NCBI GenBank assembly: GCA_947561395.2
Contig: OX387192.1
Location: forward strand, 9,026,221 to 9,090,220
Origin: Buxus sempervirens
Taxonomy: Eukaryota; Streptophyta; Magnoliopsida; Buxales; Buxaceae
Reading direction: 5' to 3'
Length of the DNA: 64,000 nt
The position numbers were made by a program, and so were the translations under genes. The first letter of the stretch is position 1; each line of letters begins with the position of its first letter. Under the pieces are notes generated by a model. That model was not told the origin of the DNA. It was given only the letters and a program-made list of their open reading frames with translations, and did not search any database. Shown here piece after piece: positions 20,909 to 33,688 of the stretch.

Positions 20909-22111
20909 GTAAGGTTTTAGGTTTCCATCAGTTTCATCAGTGTCGCACATCATCTCATCTCTCTGTCTCTCGCATTCTATCTCTATGTATCGATTGCTCC
21001 CCGGACCTTCTTTGAGATCTTCGGTAGGTTGTCTCGATCCGTGGATCTGATCTATATTTTTGATTTCTCAATCGATTTGGATTGTTGCATGCTTCTTTCT
21101 TTTGTCAACTTATTGGGTTGCCTGAAGAAGCCATTGCACATTTCTTTGAGGTTGCTAGAAGCTTAAAATATGATGCTGTCTTAGGAGAACATGTAGACAG
21201 GAAAACTGAGATGATACTTTGAAATGGATGCTGTGGCTGGTATTTGAATTTGTGAGATTGGCCTTGGTTGCAAACGAAACATTCTAACTTTAGCAGCGAC
21301 TTCACTTCGCTTGCAAATTATCGACTCTGTAAATTCTCTTGGGGGTCGGATTGCAAGGTCCGTCATCTGTTTTCCTAAACTCATCTTGACTCGATAAAAT
21401 TGCTTTCTTTTCATCCTTTTCCCTTTGGTGGCATCGGAGACATGTCTGTATTGAGAATGAGGAATATGATTCATATATTTCCTGTCCAGAATATGTTAGT
21501 GCTAATTGCAAATGAAATTTGTTAATCAGGCCGACTGGACCTTCAGTCAAGTTTGGTCCAATTATTACTTGGAAATGAATCAAATCACAACTGGCGAGGT
21601 TATCCGGTCATTAGTCTTTTACCATATCATTTGAAAGTAATCATTACTAATTACTAATTAATTTCTTGGCTGCATTTCAAACACAGGAAGTGTAGGACTT
21701 TAAGGTCTTAGTTTTAAGCCATTAGTTTAGCAGTTGCACCAGAAAAATATATGAGCATAAGAAAATGAAATATTCTCATTCGAAACTTGGTCATTTTCCT
21801 TGATTATTTTCATTTTGTTCCAAACATAAGAAAATGAAAAATTCTCATTTTCAAGTCTATTTTCTCATGTCCGTCCAAACAGTTGAAAAACTTTGATTTT
21901 ATTTCTGATGTAAAATGTTTTTCAAAGAATTTACATGAAAACAAACAAAGCCTTAGGCTTCCACACTTCATTTGATCTCCTTGGTTGCAGCCCCATTCAT
22001 TGCCTGCGATAAGGGATTGCGGCCTTCTCTTTGATCTCCTACTTCTATCTTTTATTCTTCTTCTCTTAGCATATTCTATTGATTTGATCTAATTTGTGCA
22101 TCTTCTGTTGA

Positions 22112-24992
22112 TTTTTTTTTTGATCGGTAATAAGAGAAATTGTATTAATAAACGAAGAGAGAAAGTACATCTACACCAAAAGTGTATAGCAAAAAAAGGA
22201 ACAATAAGCAACTTTAGGACCCTAAAATCTTTACATGATAATACTTCTTAGAGATTCAAACCAGTGCGTGAGTCCTTACTTGATGCCCAAAACAGGATAT
22301 TACTAAGAGAAGACTGAAATATGCCTTGAACAGATCTTGAGTTGTTGGGTTGCCCTGAAGGTTCTCTACCTACTTCATATCTTGAAATACCAATTGGGGT
22401 GCCTTATAAGTCTAAAGTGGTGTGGGAGCCAGTGATTTCCCGAATGCAAAGGAAACTAGCATCTTGGAAAAGTAACTTCTTATCAAAAGGTGGGAAGATG
22501 ACTCTTATTAAAAACTCTTTAGGAAATCTCCCGACTTATCTGTTTTCTTCTTTGGTTTGCCTGGCATCAGTAGTGGAAAGCCTTGAAAGAATCTAAAGAA
22601 ACTTTCTTTGGAAGGGTTGGGATGAAGCAAACAAATATCATCTAGTAAGTTGGGAGGAGGTGTATAGAGATAAAAAGGAGGATTGGGTATCAGAAGGTTG
22701 CGACTCTTTAATCAGTCCCTTTTATCCAAATGGAGTTGGCGGTATGGGAAAGAACCTACAAGTCTGTGGAGGAAGCTGATTACAATCAAGTACAACTATA
22801 ATCCCAATGATTGGCTGCCAAGTCATGCGAATGGCTATGTTGGATGTAGCCTCTGGAGGCCTATGTGTAAATTCTCCTCACACCTTACCTCTAGTTTGAG
22901 GTATGAGTTGTGGAAAGGTGATAGAATAAGATTTTGGGAAGATATATGGTGTGGGGAAGAGCCGTTAAAAGTCAGATTTTTCGACCTCTTCAGCATCACT
23001 ACTTTTTCGCACATGTACATTTCTGAGCTATGTTCCTATGATGGGAGTGGATGGAATTGGAATCTTAATTTTAGATAGAACTTGTTTGATTGGGAAATTG
23101 ACTCTCTTGCTTAACTGTTAGCTAGCATTCATGGCCATTAGCTGAACTCAAATTAAGATGTGATGAAATGGGTGGGGAACAGATCAGGTGAGTTTACCGT
23201 AAAGGGGTTCTACAAGCATCTAGCCAAGAAGGACATCAGATTTATGCTCTTAGAAATGCTATAGCAGCCTAATCTTCCATCCAAAATTGGTTTCTTTATA
23301 TGGACAATAGTGTTGGGGAGAGTTTTGACAATAGATAACCTCATGAAAAGAGGATGGCAAATCCCAAACAGATGTGTATTGTGTAAATCTGATTCGGAGT
23401 CTGTAAATCATTTGTTTGTTCGTTGTAAGGTTGCTCATGATTCGGAGTCTGTTATCTTACAAAGATTTGGCAAACTATGGGTGCAGCCTAGAGATTTGAT
23501 TCAAGTGTTGCAGTCTTGGAATTATAGCAAAGGTGTCTTGAGGTACGATGTATTGTGGAATTTGGCACCGGTTGCTATTCTTTGGGCATTATGGAAAGAG
23601 AGGAACAAGAGAATTTTTAAAGATTCATCTAGTTTATTTTGGGGTTTATTAGAATCATCTCTCAACTACCTGCTGTATTGGGCATTGAGTTATGAATCTT
23701 GTAAAGGGATGGTTCGTCATGAGTTTCTTGAGTGTGGGAACTTTTGTGATTTGTAGAACTGATCATGTACACCGATCGTGTATTGTTTAGTTTTTGTACT
23801 CCTTTCTTTTTTATGCTTTAATATACTCCTTTTTATTACCGATAAAAAAAAATTTGTTGTCAAAAATTCTCTTATTCCTCTCTTTCCATAATGTCCATAA
23901 GATTGCTACCGGTGTCAAACTCCACATTTTCTGAAATCAAGATGTCTCTCACCACTATTCCAAGAACAAAGAGCTAGCTTCACATCTTTAGGTTGGGCCC
24001 ACATCACTCCAAATCTAGATAGGAAGGCAGTGCAAATCTCATGTGCCACTGAGCAATGAAGAAGCAAATGGTTCACTATTTCCAATTGAGATTTACATAA
24101 AATGCATCTATTAGGGATTTTCCAATCCTCTTTTCATGAGGTTATCCATTGTTAGGATCTTCTCTGCTACTGCTGTTTATAGAAAAAAATCCTACTTTTG
24201 ATGGAATGAGAGGTTGCCATATCGTTTTTGATAAGTTAAAACTGAGGTCTTGCACACATAAATGGGAGTAGAGGCTCTTGGTTTAAAACTTACCCGCTCT
24301 TCCCCATTACCATCTCATACAATCCTGATCGCTACTAGGAATTTGCCCATTTATCCTCCCCAATAGATAAGAAAGGGACTCAATCTCCCAATCAAACATA
24401 GCTTTTCTGAATTGCAAGTTCCACGTAATCCCCCCTACCCCTTGAAAACATTTATCGGCAATGTATGTTTGTGAAGATGAAGTGATGCTAAATAAGTCAG
24501 GAAAACCCTCTCTTAGAGAACCCTCACCACTCCAAGGATCGTCTCAAAATGTAATCCTGTCTCCTCTTCCCAACTGAAATCATAGACTCGGAAGAAGCAA
24601 ATGGTATAGCTTACAAATCGGCCTCCATTGGCTACACCCGATGTGCCCACTCAGCAAGGTTGGCATCCAAGAGGCATGACTGTAGGCGTATTTTGTGCAT
24701 ATTAGATTTCTCCGTAGACTTGATGCTTCACACTCAAACCTCCAACATCATTTTGCTATTAGGCTTTATTAAAGAGGCGCAAATTTCTAATACCCAAGCC
24801 TCCTTCACTTTTAGGTCTACAGACCTCTTTCCAACTAATAAGATGGTATTTTCTGGACTCATCCTAACTTGCCCATAAGAAATCTCTTTGTATTTTGTCA
24901 ATTCTGTCCAGAACTGATGCCGGGGCCTCCATAATAGAAAGCATATAAGTTGGAAGGTTCGAGAGAGCACTTTTGATAAGGATAACCTTACC
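22112..24992 (-). mobile_element. Antisense L1 LINE in TASH3 intron 1, split by a sense L1
   Basis: The 3' end is the T-run at 22112-22121 followed by GATCGGTAATAAG, the usual tail in reverse. Read on the minus strand, 25.0 to 23.85 kb encodes reverse-transcriptase C-terminal sequence ([19 protein letters not shown]) and then a decayed zf-RVT region. Stops and frameshifts are frequent. The element is 5' truncated just upstream of KVILIKSAL, and a sense L1 fragment (22327-23852) sits inside it. Confidence 0.75.
22327..23852 (+). mobile_element. Sense L1 LINE 3' fragment inside the antisense L1
   Basis: Decayed ORF2 C-terminal sequence runs from LLGCPEG..PTSYLEIPIG at 22340 through GGKMTLIKNSLGNLPTYL (about 22490). 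It reaches a zinc-knuckle (zf-RVT) block, PNRCVLCKSDSESVNHLFVRC-like, at about 23360-23420. It ends with ATTACCGATAAAAAAAAA at 23852. Frames are broken by stops (for example at 22596). It is 5' truncated, and no clear target duplication was found. Confidence 0.8.
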
Positions 24993-25284
24993 TTCTTGTG
25001 TTGTTGTTGTTTTTTTCATTAAAATCACTAGCAGAAAGTTGTCGAAGCAACAGCTTTCCAATTTTTCTTTTCTTTTTTTTTTTTGTTGTTGAAGAAATTT
25101 GAAAGATTTATTTTTGTTAGTGATTGTTTCTACAGATTTTGAGTCTTTATTTTTTACAATTTTGGGATATTTCCCTGCATTTATTGTTCTTGGCCTGTTG
25201 TTATTTTAAGCTTTCACTTAATGTTAGAATATTTGGGTCTCGTTCATTCAATAGATCTTGGTCACTAAATTATTGTTATTTTAA

Positions 25285-25493
25285 ACCGCTAGGGTTGCCC
25301 AGTTGGTAAAGGGAAGTACCTGGGAGGAGCCATAAAAATGGACGTTTAGGGTTCAAACATCCTTTTGATGCTCTATGACTTAAATGATACAAGGGCCTTG
25401 TGGGTGGGTTCTTGTATACGGGATTTACTCCTCTAGGGTGGGTCCAAAGGGCCCTGCCTAGGGTAGGTTCCACATCATTTAAAAAAAAAAAAA
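25285..25493 (+). mobile_element. tRNA-derived SINE with A-tail
   Basis: About 200 bp carries a box-A-like CAGTTGGTAAAGG (25300-25312) and a box-B-like GGTTCAAACATCC (25350-25362), spaced as in a tRNA-derived Pol III promoter. It ends in 13 A (25481-25493). CACTAA occurs just left of the element and right after the A-tail, a weak target duplication. It lies in TASH3 intron 1. Confidence 0.65.
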
Positions 25494-25704
25494 CACTAAC
25501 AGAATTTTCATGGCATGACCTGGACGACTAATGAAATTAGCAGTCAATGTCCCACTTTCTCTTCTCTAGAAGTTATAATGTACTTTATTCTTATCTTAAT
25601 ACTTGGTTTAGTTGAGGATTTCTCTATGCTTAGCATGGCAAGATAAAGAACATATTCTCTGTCTTACAAGTTTTTGCTTATCATCTTTGTCTTTGTGCCT
25701 GTAG

Positions 25705-25783
25705 GTTTTTCTGGGTTTTCCTGTATCGCATTTGATGCTCTATAAGTGAGCAGATCATGGCTGAGAGATTTCCTGCTAGTCAG
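25705..25783 (+). CDS. TASH3: TASH3 exon 2: end of 5'UTR and start codon, residues 1-9
   Basis: The acceptor TGTAG ends at 25704 and the donor GTGAGA begins at 25784. The ATG at 25757-25759 opens the frame MAERFPASQ (coding 25757-25783). It joins in phase 0 to DSAGTTLMDLITSDP in the next exon, the conserved start of the TASH3 family. No other ATG gives this junction. Confidence 0.85.
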
Positions 25784-27411
25784 GTGAGAACCTTTGTGTG
25801 TCAGTTTTTTATTTTTTTATTTTCATATAAATACTGGGCCAAATGGTTCCATACGAACTCGACCTCTTACATGTATGGTTGAAACTTGAAAGCATGCAAC
25901 CAGGCTTTTAGTTGCACACTAAAGAAAAAAGGGAAAAAGAAACAAGCACACTGTGCACGCTATGCATTTTGAAATGTTAGGATGAACATTGCTCTTTTAA
26001 GGATCTAAAGAATTTTTAACCTCATTATGTATCAAAATCACCTGAAGATCATCATGTATTTTAGGTCTTTGTTCTGGCTGTATGATTACCAAGTTCGAAG
26101 TAGTTCACCTTCTTTTATATTAGTTATTTTTTTTCTTTTTCTTCTTCCTCTTTTTTTTTTAAAACCAAACAAAAAGGGACAAAAACCAGAAGGATACAGT
26201 CAAAATATATATCTTTTGTCAATTTACAATGAAATTGACAAAAGGACACAATCAAAATATATATCTTTCCCAAATTTTCCCATGAAATTGACGAACATTA
26301 ACTTCTCAATTTGAGGAGATGTCAATAAAGGCATTATTTAATTTATCCAAGGTTGTTCTTCATAAGATGATGCAAATATAAGTTTATGCAAGGTTGTTCT
26401 TTATACAATGATGCAAATATTATTCTTTGCTTAGATGTGTAACATGTGTTATGATATGATGAATCTGCCGAGTTACTATTGTTCAACTGTCAAGTAAGCG
26501 ACCTTTATGGACTAAAATGAGGGAAAGAGAGTTCCATTTAATTATTGTTTGATTTTTTGATGAATAATCAAGATTATATTAAGAAAGAAAAGGAATTTAT
26601 GAAAGTGCTTGATAAGAAAACAGCTCCATAAATCACACACATGCACACACATATGTAGAACATGAAGGAAAACCTTTCTAAATGTAACTAAAGGGGTCAC
26701 CTAAACTAAATCTAAGAGAATTAGTATTTTTTGGTAGCGACTTTATGTCATAAGAATCTTCAGTTGTATTGCCCTAGAATTAGTGAGTGCGTTTGTGAAG
26801 TTTGTTTATAATTTGTTTCTGGCTATGCTCTCCATTAACATTGATGGATTCCTTGTTGTTTGGAGAAAAGTTTTTTGTTTGTCATAGCAGGTTTAGTTCC
26901 ATAGGGTGACATTTGGTTTGGATTTGAGTAGACTGTAAAAAGACATACAACCTATTTTTTTTTATATTATCAAATCATCCAAAAATCTCCATTTCTTCCA
27001 AATTTAAGGCCTCTAATTAAGTATAACTACCAATAGGTCCTTTTCTCACTTATTTGACTATAAATCATGCTATTTAAATCTAATTTAATCCAACTTAAGC
27101 CTAATTAAAATTTCCCAAATATATTAATTATTTAGTTAATTAATTTATTAATTGGCCTATTAGGAAAAGACTAAAATACCCTTCCTTTTATTTATATCCT
27201 CTTTAACCATTTGATTTCTACCAAAATTTCCAGATTTAATCTCCTCATTATTTCTATTTATAATATCAATTTAGATTATAATTTTAATCCTCCAAATACT
27301 TAAATCAAAAACTCTATTCCTCAATAATTGGATTTATTTATTTTATTCTTCTAATATTCAAATTTATTTATTATATTATTATTATTATTTCCTAAAATTC
27401 AGGATTCTATA

Positions 27412-27790
27412 GTGTTACCGAGATGAGGATGCTAAAATTGGCTTATTGGAAAACTAAGAAAGACAAAATAAGAAATGAAGAAATTTGAAAGTTGTTAGGT
27501 ACAACATGCATTAGGGATAAAATGGAGGAGAGTAGGTTAAGATGGTTTGATCATGTAAAGCTCAAATGTAGAGATGCACCATTAAGAAGGCCTGAGAGTA
27601 TGCATATTGAAGGGCCTAAGCGAGTTAGAGGAAGACCTAAAAAGTTATGGATGGAGTGTATAAAACAAACCTTATAAAAACGTAGATTAACTGAAGATAT
27701 GATTTTTGATAGAGCGGGATGTAGAGACAAGATTTATGTCGCTGACCCCACTTTGGTGGGAACTGGCTTATGATGATGATGGTGGTGTTA
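27412..27790 (+). mobile_element. RTE-type LINE 3' end in intron 2
   Basis: The translation shows the C-terminal signature of plant RTE LINEs: TEMRML, then a long block around EESRLRWFDHVK, RGRPKKLW and DRAGCRDKIYVADPT. The last part has a stop and frame shift. It ends in GATGATGATGGTGGTG, the microsatellite tail usual for the clade. The rest of the element is missing. Confidence 0.8.
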
Positions 27791-29084
27791 ATTAAAGAAA
27801 CATATATTTTTAAGAACTATTAAATTACTAGCGAGTTTTGTAATTGGCCCGTTATCTTGTAAGGCACTCATATTATCTCCTGCCAGAAGAGCTGGTAGTT
27901 ACTTAGTGCTCCATATGATCTTATAGTTCAAACGAAAAATTGTGTGCTAGCTGCTAATGACCTTTTTCATTAAGTTCCTAAATTTTATCTAAATTTCCAT
28001 GAATTAGTTCTACTAGAGAGGGGCAGAGATGTAGCTTAGGTCAGTCTGCTGTTTTCAGCCACCCACAATAAACATAAACCGGAAGGGGATTTCCTTAGTT
28101 AGGCTTGCCACATGGGCAACTGGGCTTTTCTCTAGCACTTAGGTCATGCTAGACTAGGTGAATTTTGGGACTTGGTGTCTGGTCCTATGTTTACTTTAAG
28201 AACATGGCTATAAAGAGAAGGAAATCTCCAATCTTGCATTTCCTGCATTCTTTGAATTTTGTGACAACCCATAGCAGGCTTATTTCCTTTTTGCTACTGT
28301 CTCCTTGTGTTTCTTAATTAGCTAGTTATTTCAGAGTTTGTATTCTATCTGTGTTCAATTTTCTTCTCATATATAACATGAACTGATCTGAAAAAATATA
28401 GATTTTTAGCTATGATTATTTACATTATTTATTAAACAGCTAATCGTAATTTATTTAAATGTTTTATATTTCTTACTAATCAGAATTATATTACACAATA
28501 GTGACACAATAAAATTTACAGATTATTAGTTATTTACTATTAGTAATGCATTCATGTGATGCATTTTATAGTGATAATTATAATTGCTTATTACTGCAAT
28601 ATCAAATTGCAGGTTACTAACCTACTACTAAACACACATTGATAATATATTAATATGAATTGTATTTCTGCTGACTATTTTATTTTTTATTTTCTGTTCC
28701 CTACAGTGGATTTATCTCATTAATAGGCGATTCAATATCTGATGTTCCATCCTAATTTGGTTTTCTGGTTCTCGTTGCTGCCTGAATTATAAGATAGCAA
28801 GGAATACTGGTTTTAAATATAGTTCTGTATCATGCGCATTGCATGATAAATATCGTGTTTATTGGCACAATACACTGTCTTGTTTCGTTAAGCTAGCCTT
28901 ATCGCATCTTGTTCCATCAAGCTAATATTATCATGCAATAAGTCTAGCATATCGACTGTATCTGGTGGTACAGTCAATACACGACAGTGTATACACTGAA
29001 TTGTTCAATATAGTGGTTATGTAAAAAAAAAAAAAAGGCTAGATGAGGAATAGAGAGGCATGTTATCGCTCAAAATGAAACAGA

Positions 29085-29261
29085 GGTGGAAGAGAGAGGA
29101 TATGGAAGATATAGGTGAGGGAGAAATAAGGGGGGAGAAGTGAGACAGAGGGGGAGGAGAGAGGTAGGAGAAAGAGAGAGAAGGGGGAGAGGCAAGCCAA
29201 AGTGAGAGGGGAAGTGAGTGATAGAGGTTGGGGGGAGGGGGGAGAAAGAGGGAGAAGAGAG

Positions 29262-29314
<53 letters not shown>

Positions 29315-29320
29315 GGGGTG
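29085..29320. repeat. GA-rich low-complexity tract with (GA)n core
   Basis: Purine-rich tract on the plus strand, with about 24 uninterrupted GA repeats near 29264-29310 and impure GGAGA repeats before it. The Ser/Leu/Pro-rich open frames on the minus strand are products of this repeat. Confidence 0.95.
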
Positions 29321-30629
29321 GGAGTGGCAGGCCTGGTCGCCCTCACCATTCCCTATCGAGCTTCGGACTTGAAGTGGGGTTAAATGATTGAAAGAAAGGG
29401 CCTTATGCCCTTTTATTATATATATGTAAATGTTAGGCAAATATATTTGTAAAAAATATATTGAATGGTAAAAAATTAATTATATATATATATATATTCT
29501 CTAATATTAGTTTTGTAAATTTTTTATAATATTTTATATTATTTTACAATTTGTTTAAAATCGTATGTTTATGTACGGCACTTCTATTTTATTTAGTTAG
29601 ATTATTGAAGGCCTTTACATTTGGTTCATTTTCTCTTCACACATATATTGAAAATTTTAATATATTTCATCTTGAAATTCTTATGTCACCTCAAACATAT
29701 TTTTTGCATTTTTTAAGTATTTAGTTTGAGGTTTTTTTTTCTAAATTCTTTTATAGATATGGCAACCAAAAAGCAAAGGAGGACTATTAACATAGGTTGG
29801 CAGAATGAATTTTCTTATTCTATTTATTGGTTTATCTAGCATATTAAAGCTTTTGTTAATTTTTGATTAGTTTTTCAAAGGTTTTCATTTGTTCGTGCAT
29901 ATGATGATTTATTTCCATATCACTATATATTCTTTTTTTATGCCTATGATGTGAGATTATTTATCATATTTTGAGCTTATCTTTCTATCCAAATAGGTTT
30001 TGTTTTATGTATCCATCATTTTTCATCCATATCCACCATTTTATATTGTATCAATGTGTATCTGTATCTGACACATATATCGATATGTATCCATTTCTAG
30101 ATTGGTTGATACGATACTTTGGCACGATATATATATATATATACTGCACATCAAGCTTTTTGCTTGTTACTTTATTGTTTAATCAGTCTGCTGGATTGAT
30201 TGGTTTGCATGCAGATTTACACATCTGGATAACACTGCACACTGGATACAAATAATTTCATGCTATTCTGATAATTTATATTAGGAAGATATACTCATCT
30301 GTATATACTGATTGAGAAAATGTTGATTGTCTAGAGAATTGGCTGAACTTTAAGTCAGACAGTTCTAAGCAGTGATAAGGCATGCCAATACCTTGTGGAT
30401 TTTTGTCCTTTGTCCAGTTAATTGTTGGTGTTTAAATGACAAGGCATTTGCTCTTCACTAGTTTAATCTTGAAAGTTATGAAAATTCATTTCAAAATAAC
30501 AATTTATAAGTTCAAATTTCTTTCCACTCATTCAACAGACTGGAAAGGAATTTGGCATCAATCAAACTTCTATACTCAATGTTCCCTTTTTTTTTTAAAA
30601 AAAAAAAATTTTGGTGTTTGATTTTTCAG

Positions 30630-30851
30630 GATTCGGCGGGGACAACACTCATGGATCTCATAACCTCAGATCCCTCATCCGTCCCCCCATCAAATTCTGG
30701 AACAACTCCTTCCACACTTGGGAAGCCAGTGCAAACAGATCGAAAGACGAAGAAAGGAACTTTAATGCAGATACAAAGTGAAACTATTTCTGTGGCAAAA
30801 GCTTTGAATCCTGTGAGAACAAATATTATGCCTCAGAAACAGAAGAAAAAG
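30630..30851 (+). CDS. TASH3: TASH3 coding exon 2, residues 10-83
   Basis: Acceptor TTTTTCAG ends at 30629 and donor GTACGT starts at 30852. The exon has 222 nt, 74 codons, phase 0 at both ends. It encodes the family's N-terminal TTLMDLITSDP motif, a Ser/Thr/Pro-rich variable linker, and the conserved KPVQTDRKTKKGTLMQIQ and NPVRTNIMPQKQKKK blocks. Confidence 0.92.
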
Positions 30852-31122
30852 GTACGTGTTTACTTTTTGTCCAATATTTTGAATTTCCCTTTACCAATGG
30901 AACTAAATGATGTTTCTGAAAATATTGTTTTATTTCTCATATGAATTTCTATGATTCCTATCATGGTTATACTTCAAGCAATTATTTCTTTCTATTAAAC
31001 ATATTGATGGTGAGGCACTTTCCCCGGCATACGGAATAAAAAAATCCAAGATGACTTCTTTTTCTATTAAGAATCATCCATCTTGAGTATATTGTCTCTA
31101 ATTCAATTTGCTTCATTTGCAG

Positions 31123-31182
31123 CCGGTTTCATATTCACAATTGGCAAGGAGTATTCATGAACTTGCTGCTGCATCGGATCAG
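31123..31182 (+). CDS. TASH3: TASH3 coding exon 3, residues 84-103
   Basis: A 60-nt exon between TTTGCAG and GTAAGT, phase 0, encoding PVSYSQLARSIHELAAASDQ. This is the first conserved helix of the adaptin-like trunk. Confidence 0.92.
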
Positions 31183-31328
31183 GTAAGTATCTGTAGTCCT
31201 GTGATTATTCATTTTGCTTGCTGCTACATTATGATCAGATACATATGTGTGGTCCAACTACTCATTTTACTGCTTATATGCTCTTATTGTAGTTTTGATT
31301 TGTTATTCTATTTGTTTTTTTATTGTAG

Positions 31329-31421
31329 AAAAGCTCCCAGAAGCAGTTAGTGCATCATGTATTTCCGAAACTTGCTGTGTACAACTCTGTTGACCCTTCT
31401 TTGGCACCATCTCTTTTAATG
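31329..31421 (+). CDS. TASH3: TASH3 coding exon 4, residues 104-134
   Basis: A 93-nt exon between ATTGTAG and GTATGG, phase 0. It encodes KSSQKQLVHHVFPKLAVYNS and VDPSLAPSLLM, a conserved helical segment. The intron before it is only 146 nt, and the one after is 7.8 kb. Confidence 0.92.
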
Positions 31422-31903
31422 GTATGGATTTAATTGCCTATTCATTTCTAATCTTCTTTTGTAATTGCCCTTCAACCTGATTTAGATCTCCAGAATTGAA
31501 GCAAGACTGTAGAACTTATATAATCTTACTGATTCTGTTTCAAAATTTTGTTTGTAATATTAGTTGACTTGGTGCACGGGTTATATGTTTTGATGTTAGT
31601 ATATTTGTTATGGTGGTAGATAACATATTCTTTGCTTTTGATGCTATTTTTTCTATGCTTTGGTTGGCTTGTTTTAGTCCAGATCTGGAATTGCATTCGT
31701 TGTTGAATGAGCATCCACTTCTTCAGCATCAGAAATTTACACACTTTTAATAATTTGTAAACTTGTGCTGCTCTTATTGGTGGGATACATATATAATTTG
31801 TCAAGATGTGGGGAGTGAGAAGAAGCCATCTGGAAAACTAATTGAAGGCCCTCATTTGTGATCTTTCATTTACAAAACCTGAAAACCAAATCTGATAATG
31901 TGA

Positions 31904-32571
31904 GCATTTTCGCTCATGTCAGACATGGGAGCATTTTATATGTCTGATTGAGACAGTTTGTGTTCTTCCATGTAGCTTGTGTGACCTTTTTGCCCAGTGG
32001 AGGTTCCCCTCCCTGGGATTATGTGGATGCTGTTTATATCAGTTACCATTCTACGCTAGTAGTCCGTGTTTTTGGAAGGAGAAAAACATACGCATCTTTG
32101 AGGACCGACATTAGCTGCTATCAGCTGTGCTGGAATCTATTATCTATCCTTTATCTACCTGGGCAATCCTGCTACCTTCATTCCACAGCTACTCGATTGA
32201 TTATATTACATGATTTTGGGTTTTTTTCTGCTTCTAGGAGGTTGACGGGGTTGGGTTTGTGGTGCATACAGATTTCTATTATTGCTTCTGTTGGGGGTTG
32301 TCTCACTTTACCTGCATGATCAATTCTGCGTTACATGACTGGAATACCTTGTTCCATCATGCCTATAAGTCATCCATCCGGGCTATTGTGGTGTGCTCTT
32401 GGGGTGGGTTGTTGGGGCTACACCAGGTAGATATAACTATGAAGCCTATGATTGTGTTTGGTATGTAGTTTGCACCTTGGATGGGATATTCACTTGTTTT
32501 GTTGGGTGCTGTCTTGTGCTTTTCTCTTCCTTATCTATATATATGCTTCATTACTGCGGGGGAAAAAAAAA
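31904..32571 (+). mobile_element. 668-bp poly-A retroposon of unknown content, TSD CTGATAATGTGA
   Basis: The insert is bounded by CTGATAATGTGA at 31892-31903 and again at 32572-32583, and ends in GGGGGAAAAAAAAA. This is the mark of LINE-driven insertion. The body has no long open frame and I recognise no tRNA promoter or ORF2 sequence. It could be a LINE 3'UTR fragment or a retroposed transcript. Confidence 0.75.
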
Positions 32572-32754
32572 CTGATAATGTGAACCATTTGATCAGTGTG
32601 AGTCTTTACTGCTTGAAAAACTTTTACATTCACCCAAGTGCTATCAACGAATCAATGATGCAGCAGCTAGTGATTTATAGATTTCTTACCCCATTTGCAT
32701 ATATTTCACCTGTCGAGAATCACCCACCATCCAGAATGACCACTTTATGGAGAT

Positions 32755-32955
32755 GAGGTTGTTACCATCAGAATCAGCTCTAAGGCAGCTGTAAGCATGA
32801 TAAAGGCCACTTTGTGCGGCACTGAGCACTCCAAATCAGCTTTTGCTGGAATGAAAAGAGTCTCCTTGGTAAACTGATGTTTCTCACTGGGTACAATCAT
32901 TCCCAGTCCACACCCATCTTCGACATCCCCCTTCTCTGCAAACCAAGGTGAATAG
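32755..32955 (-). pseudogene. Unrecognised antisense open frame, possible gene fragment
   Basis: The minus strand carries an uninterrupted frame of about 61 codons ending in TAA near 32755. It includes FAEKGDVEDGCGLGMIVPSE and KADLECSVPHKVAFIML. Its composition is like a real protein rather than low complexity. No start codon or family was recognised. The flanks, 32584-33673, hold nothing else that I can name. Confidence 0.25.
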
Positions 32956-33688
32956 AAATGGTGAATAATATGGTTGAAAGAATCTACATTCCATCACATA
33001 GATTTCTTCCAAGCGTAAGCCACCAAGAAATATGCCATTTATCAGGATATAAATAACCACTCACCAATGCATGTGAGCTGATATCTGCAGCAAATGGTAT
33101 GGATGCTTCACCTTAAGCAAAATATCATCCACATACCAAAAATCACCCAAAAAATCACTTCACTTCCAGGGCCTAATGAAATCAGCTTAGGTAGGAATTC
33201 ACCGTAATATTACCTGTTTGTTTTCCAGATTAAACACCATAACTAATGGAAAAATCAGAGTTGATGGGATTGCAACTCACCTATTATTTCTGTACATATT
33301 TAAGAAAGATATTCTGCAGAATCATTCTCAAGTAACCAGCATATTGGGATACACCAAAAGGTTCCTGCCTTGTATTATTTCAGCTGGTCCAAAAAAAAAA
33401 AAAAAACACTGAAGTATTTGAGACACAATTAAGGTTGATTAAAGTCGAGGTCTTCAATTTTGATACTTTTCAACTGACTCCCAGTATTTGTATCCAAAGT
33501 GTCCAACAACCATTCCTCGTATCCTAAAATTTAGGAGTAAAGCATATCCGACTCCTAGACATATACCCACACCGGTACTTATACCCGAGTCCATGGAACA
33601 TAGGTTGAAACTTGCTTGAACATGAAAACCCCCTTTGGAATTCTATTTCCACCTTATGTGAACCAATATGCCCATTCTTCCATTAGCT

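Noticed and set aside
20699-20920. 73-codon frame as a separate gene upstream of TASH3
   Set aside because: It runs across a good GTAAGG donor and makes more sense as leader exon with an upstream frame. Treated as 5'UTR.
29017-29440. Long minus-strand frames rich in Ser, Leu and Pro
   Set aside because: They are translations of the (GA)n tract and carry no conserved sequence.
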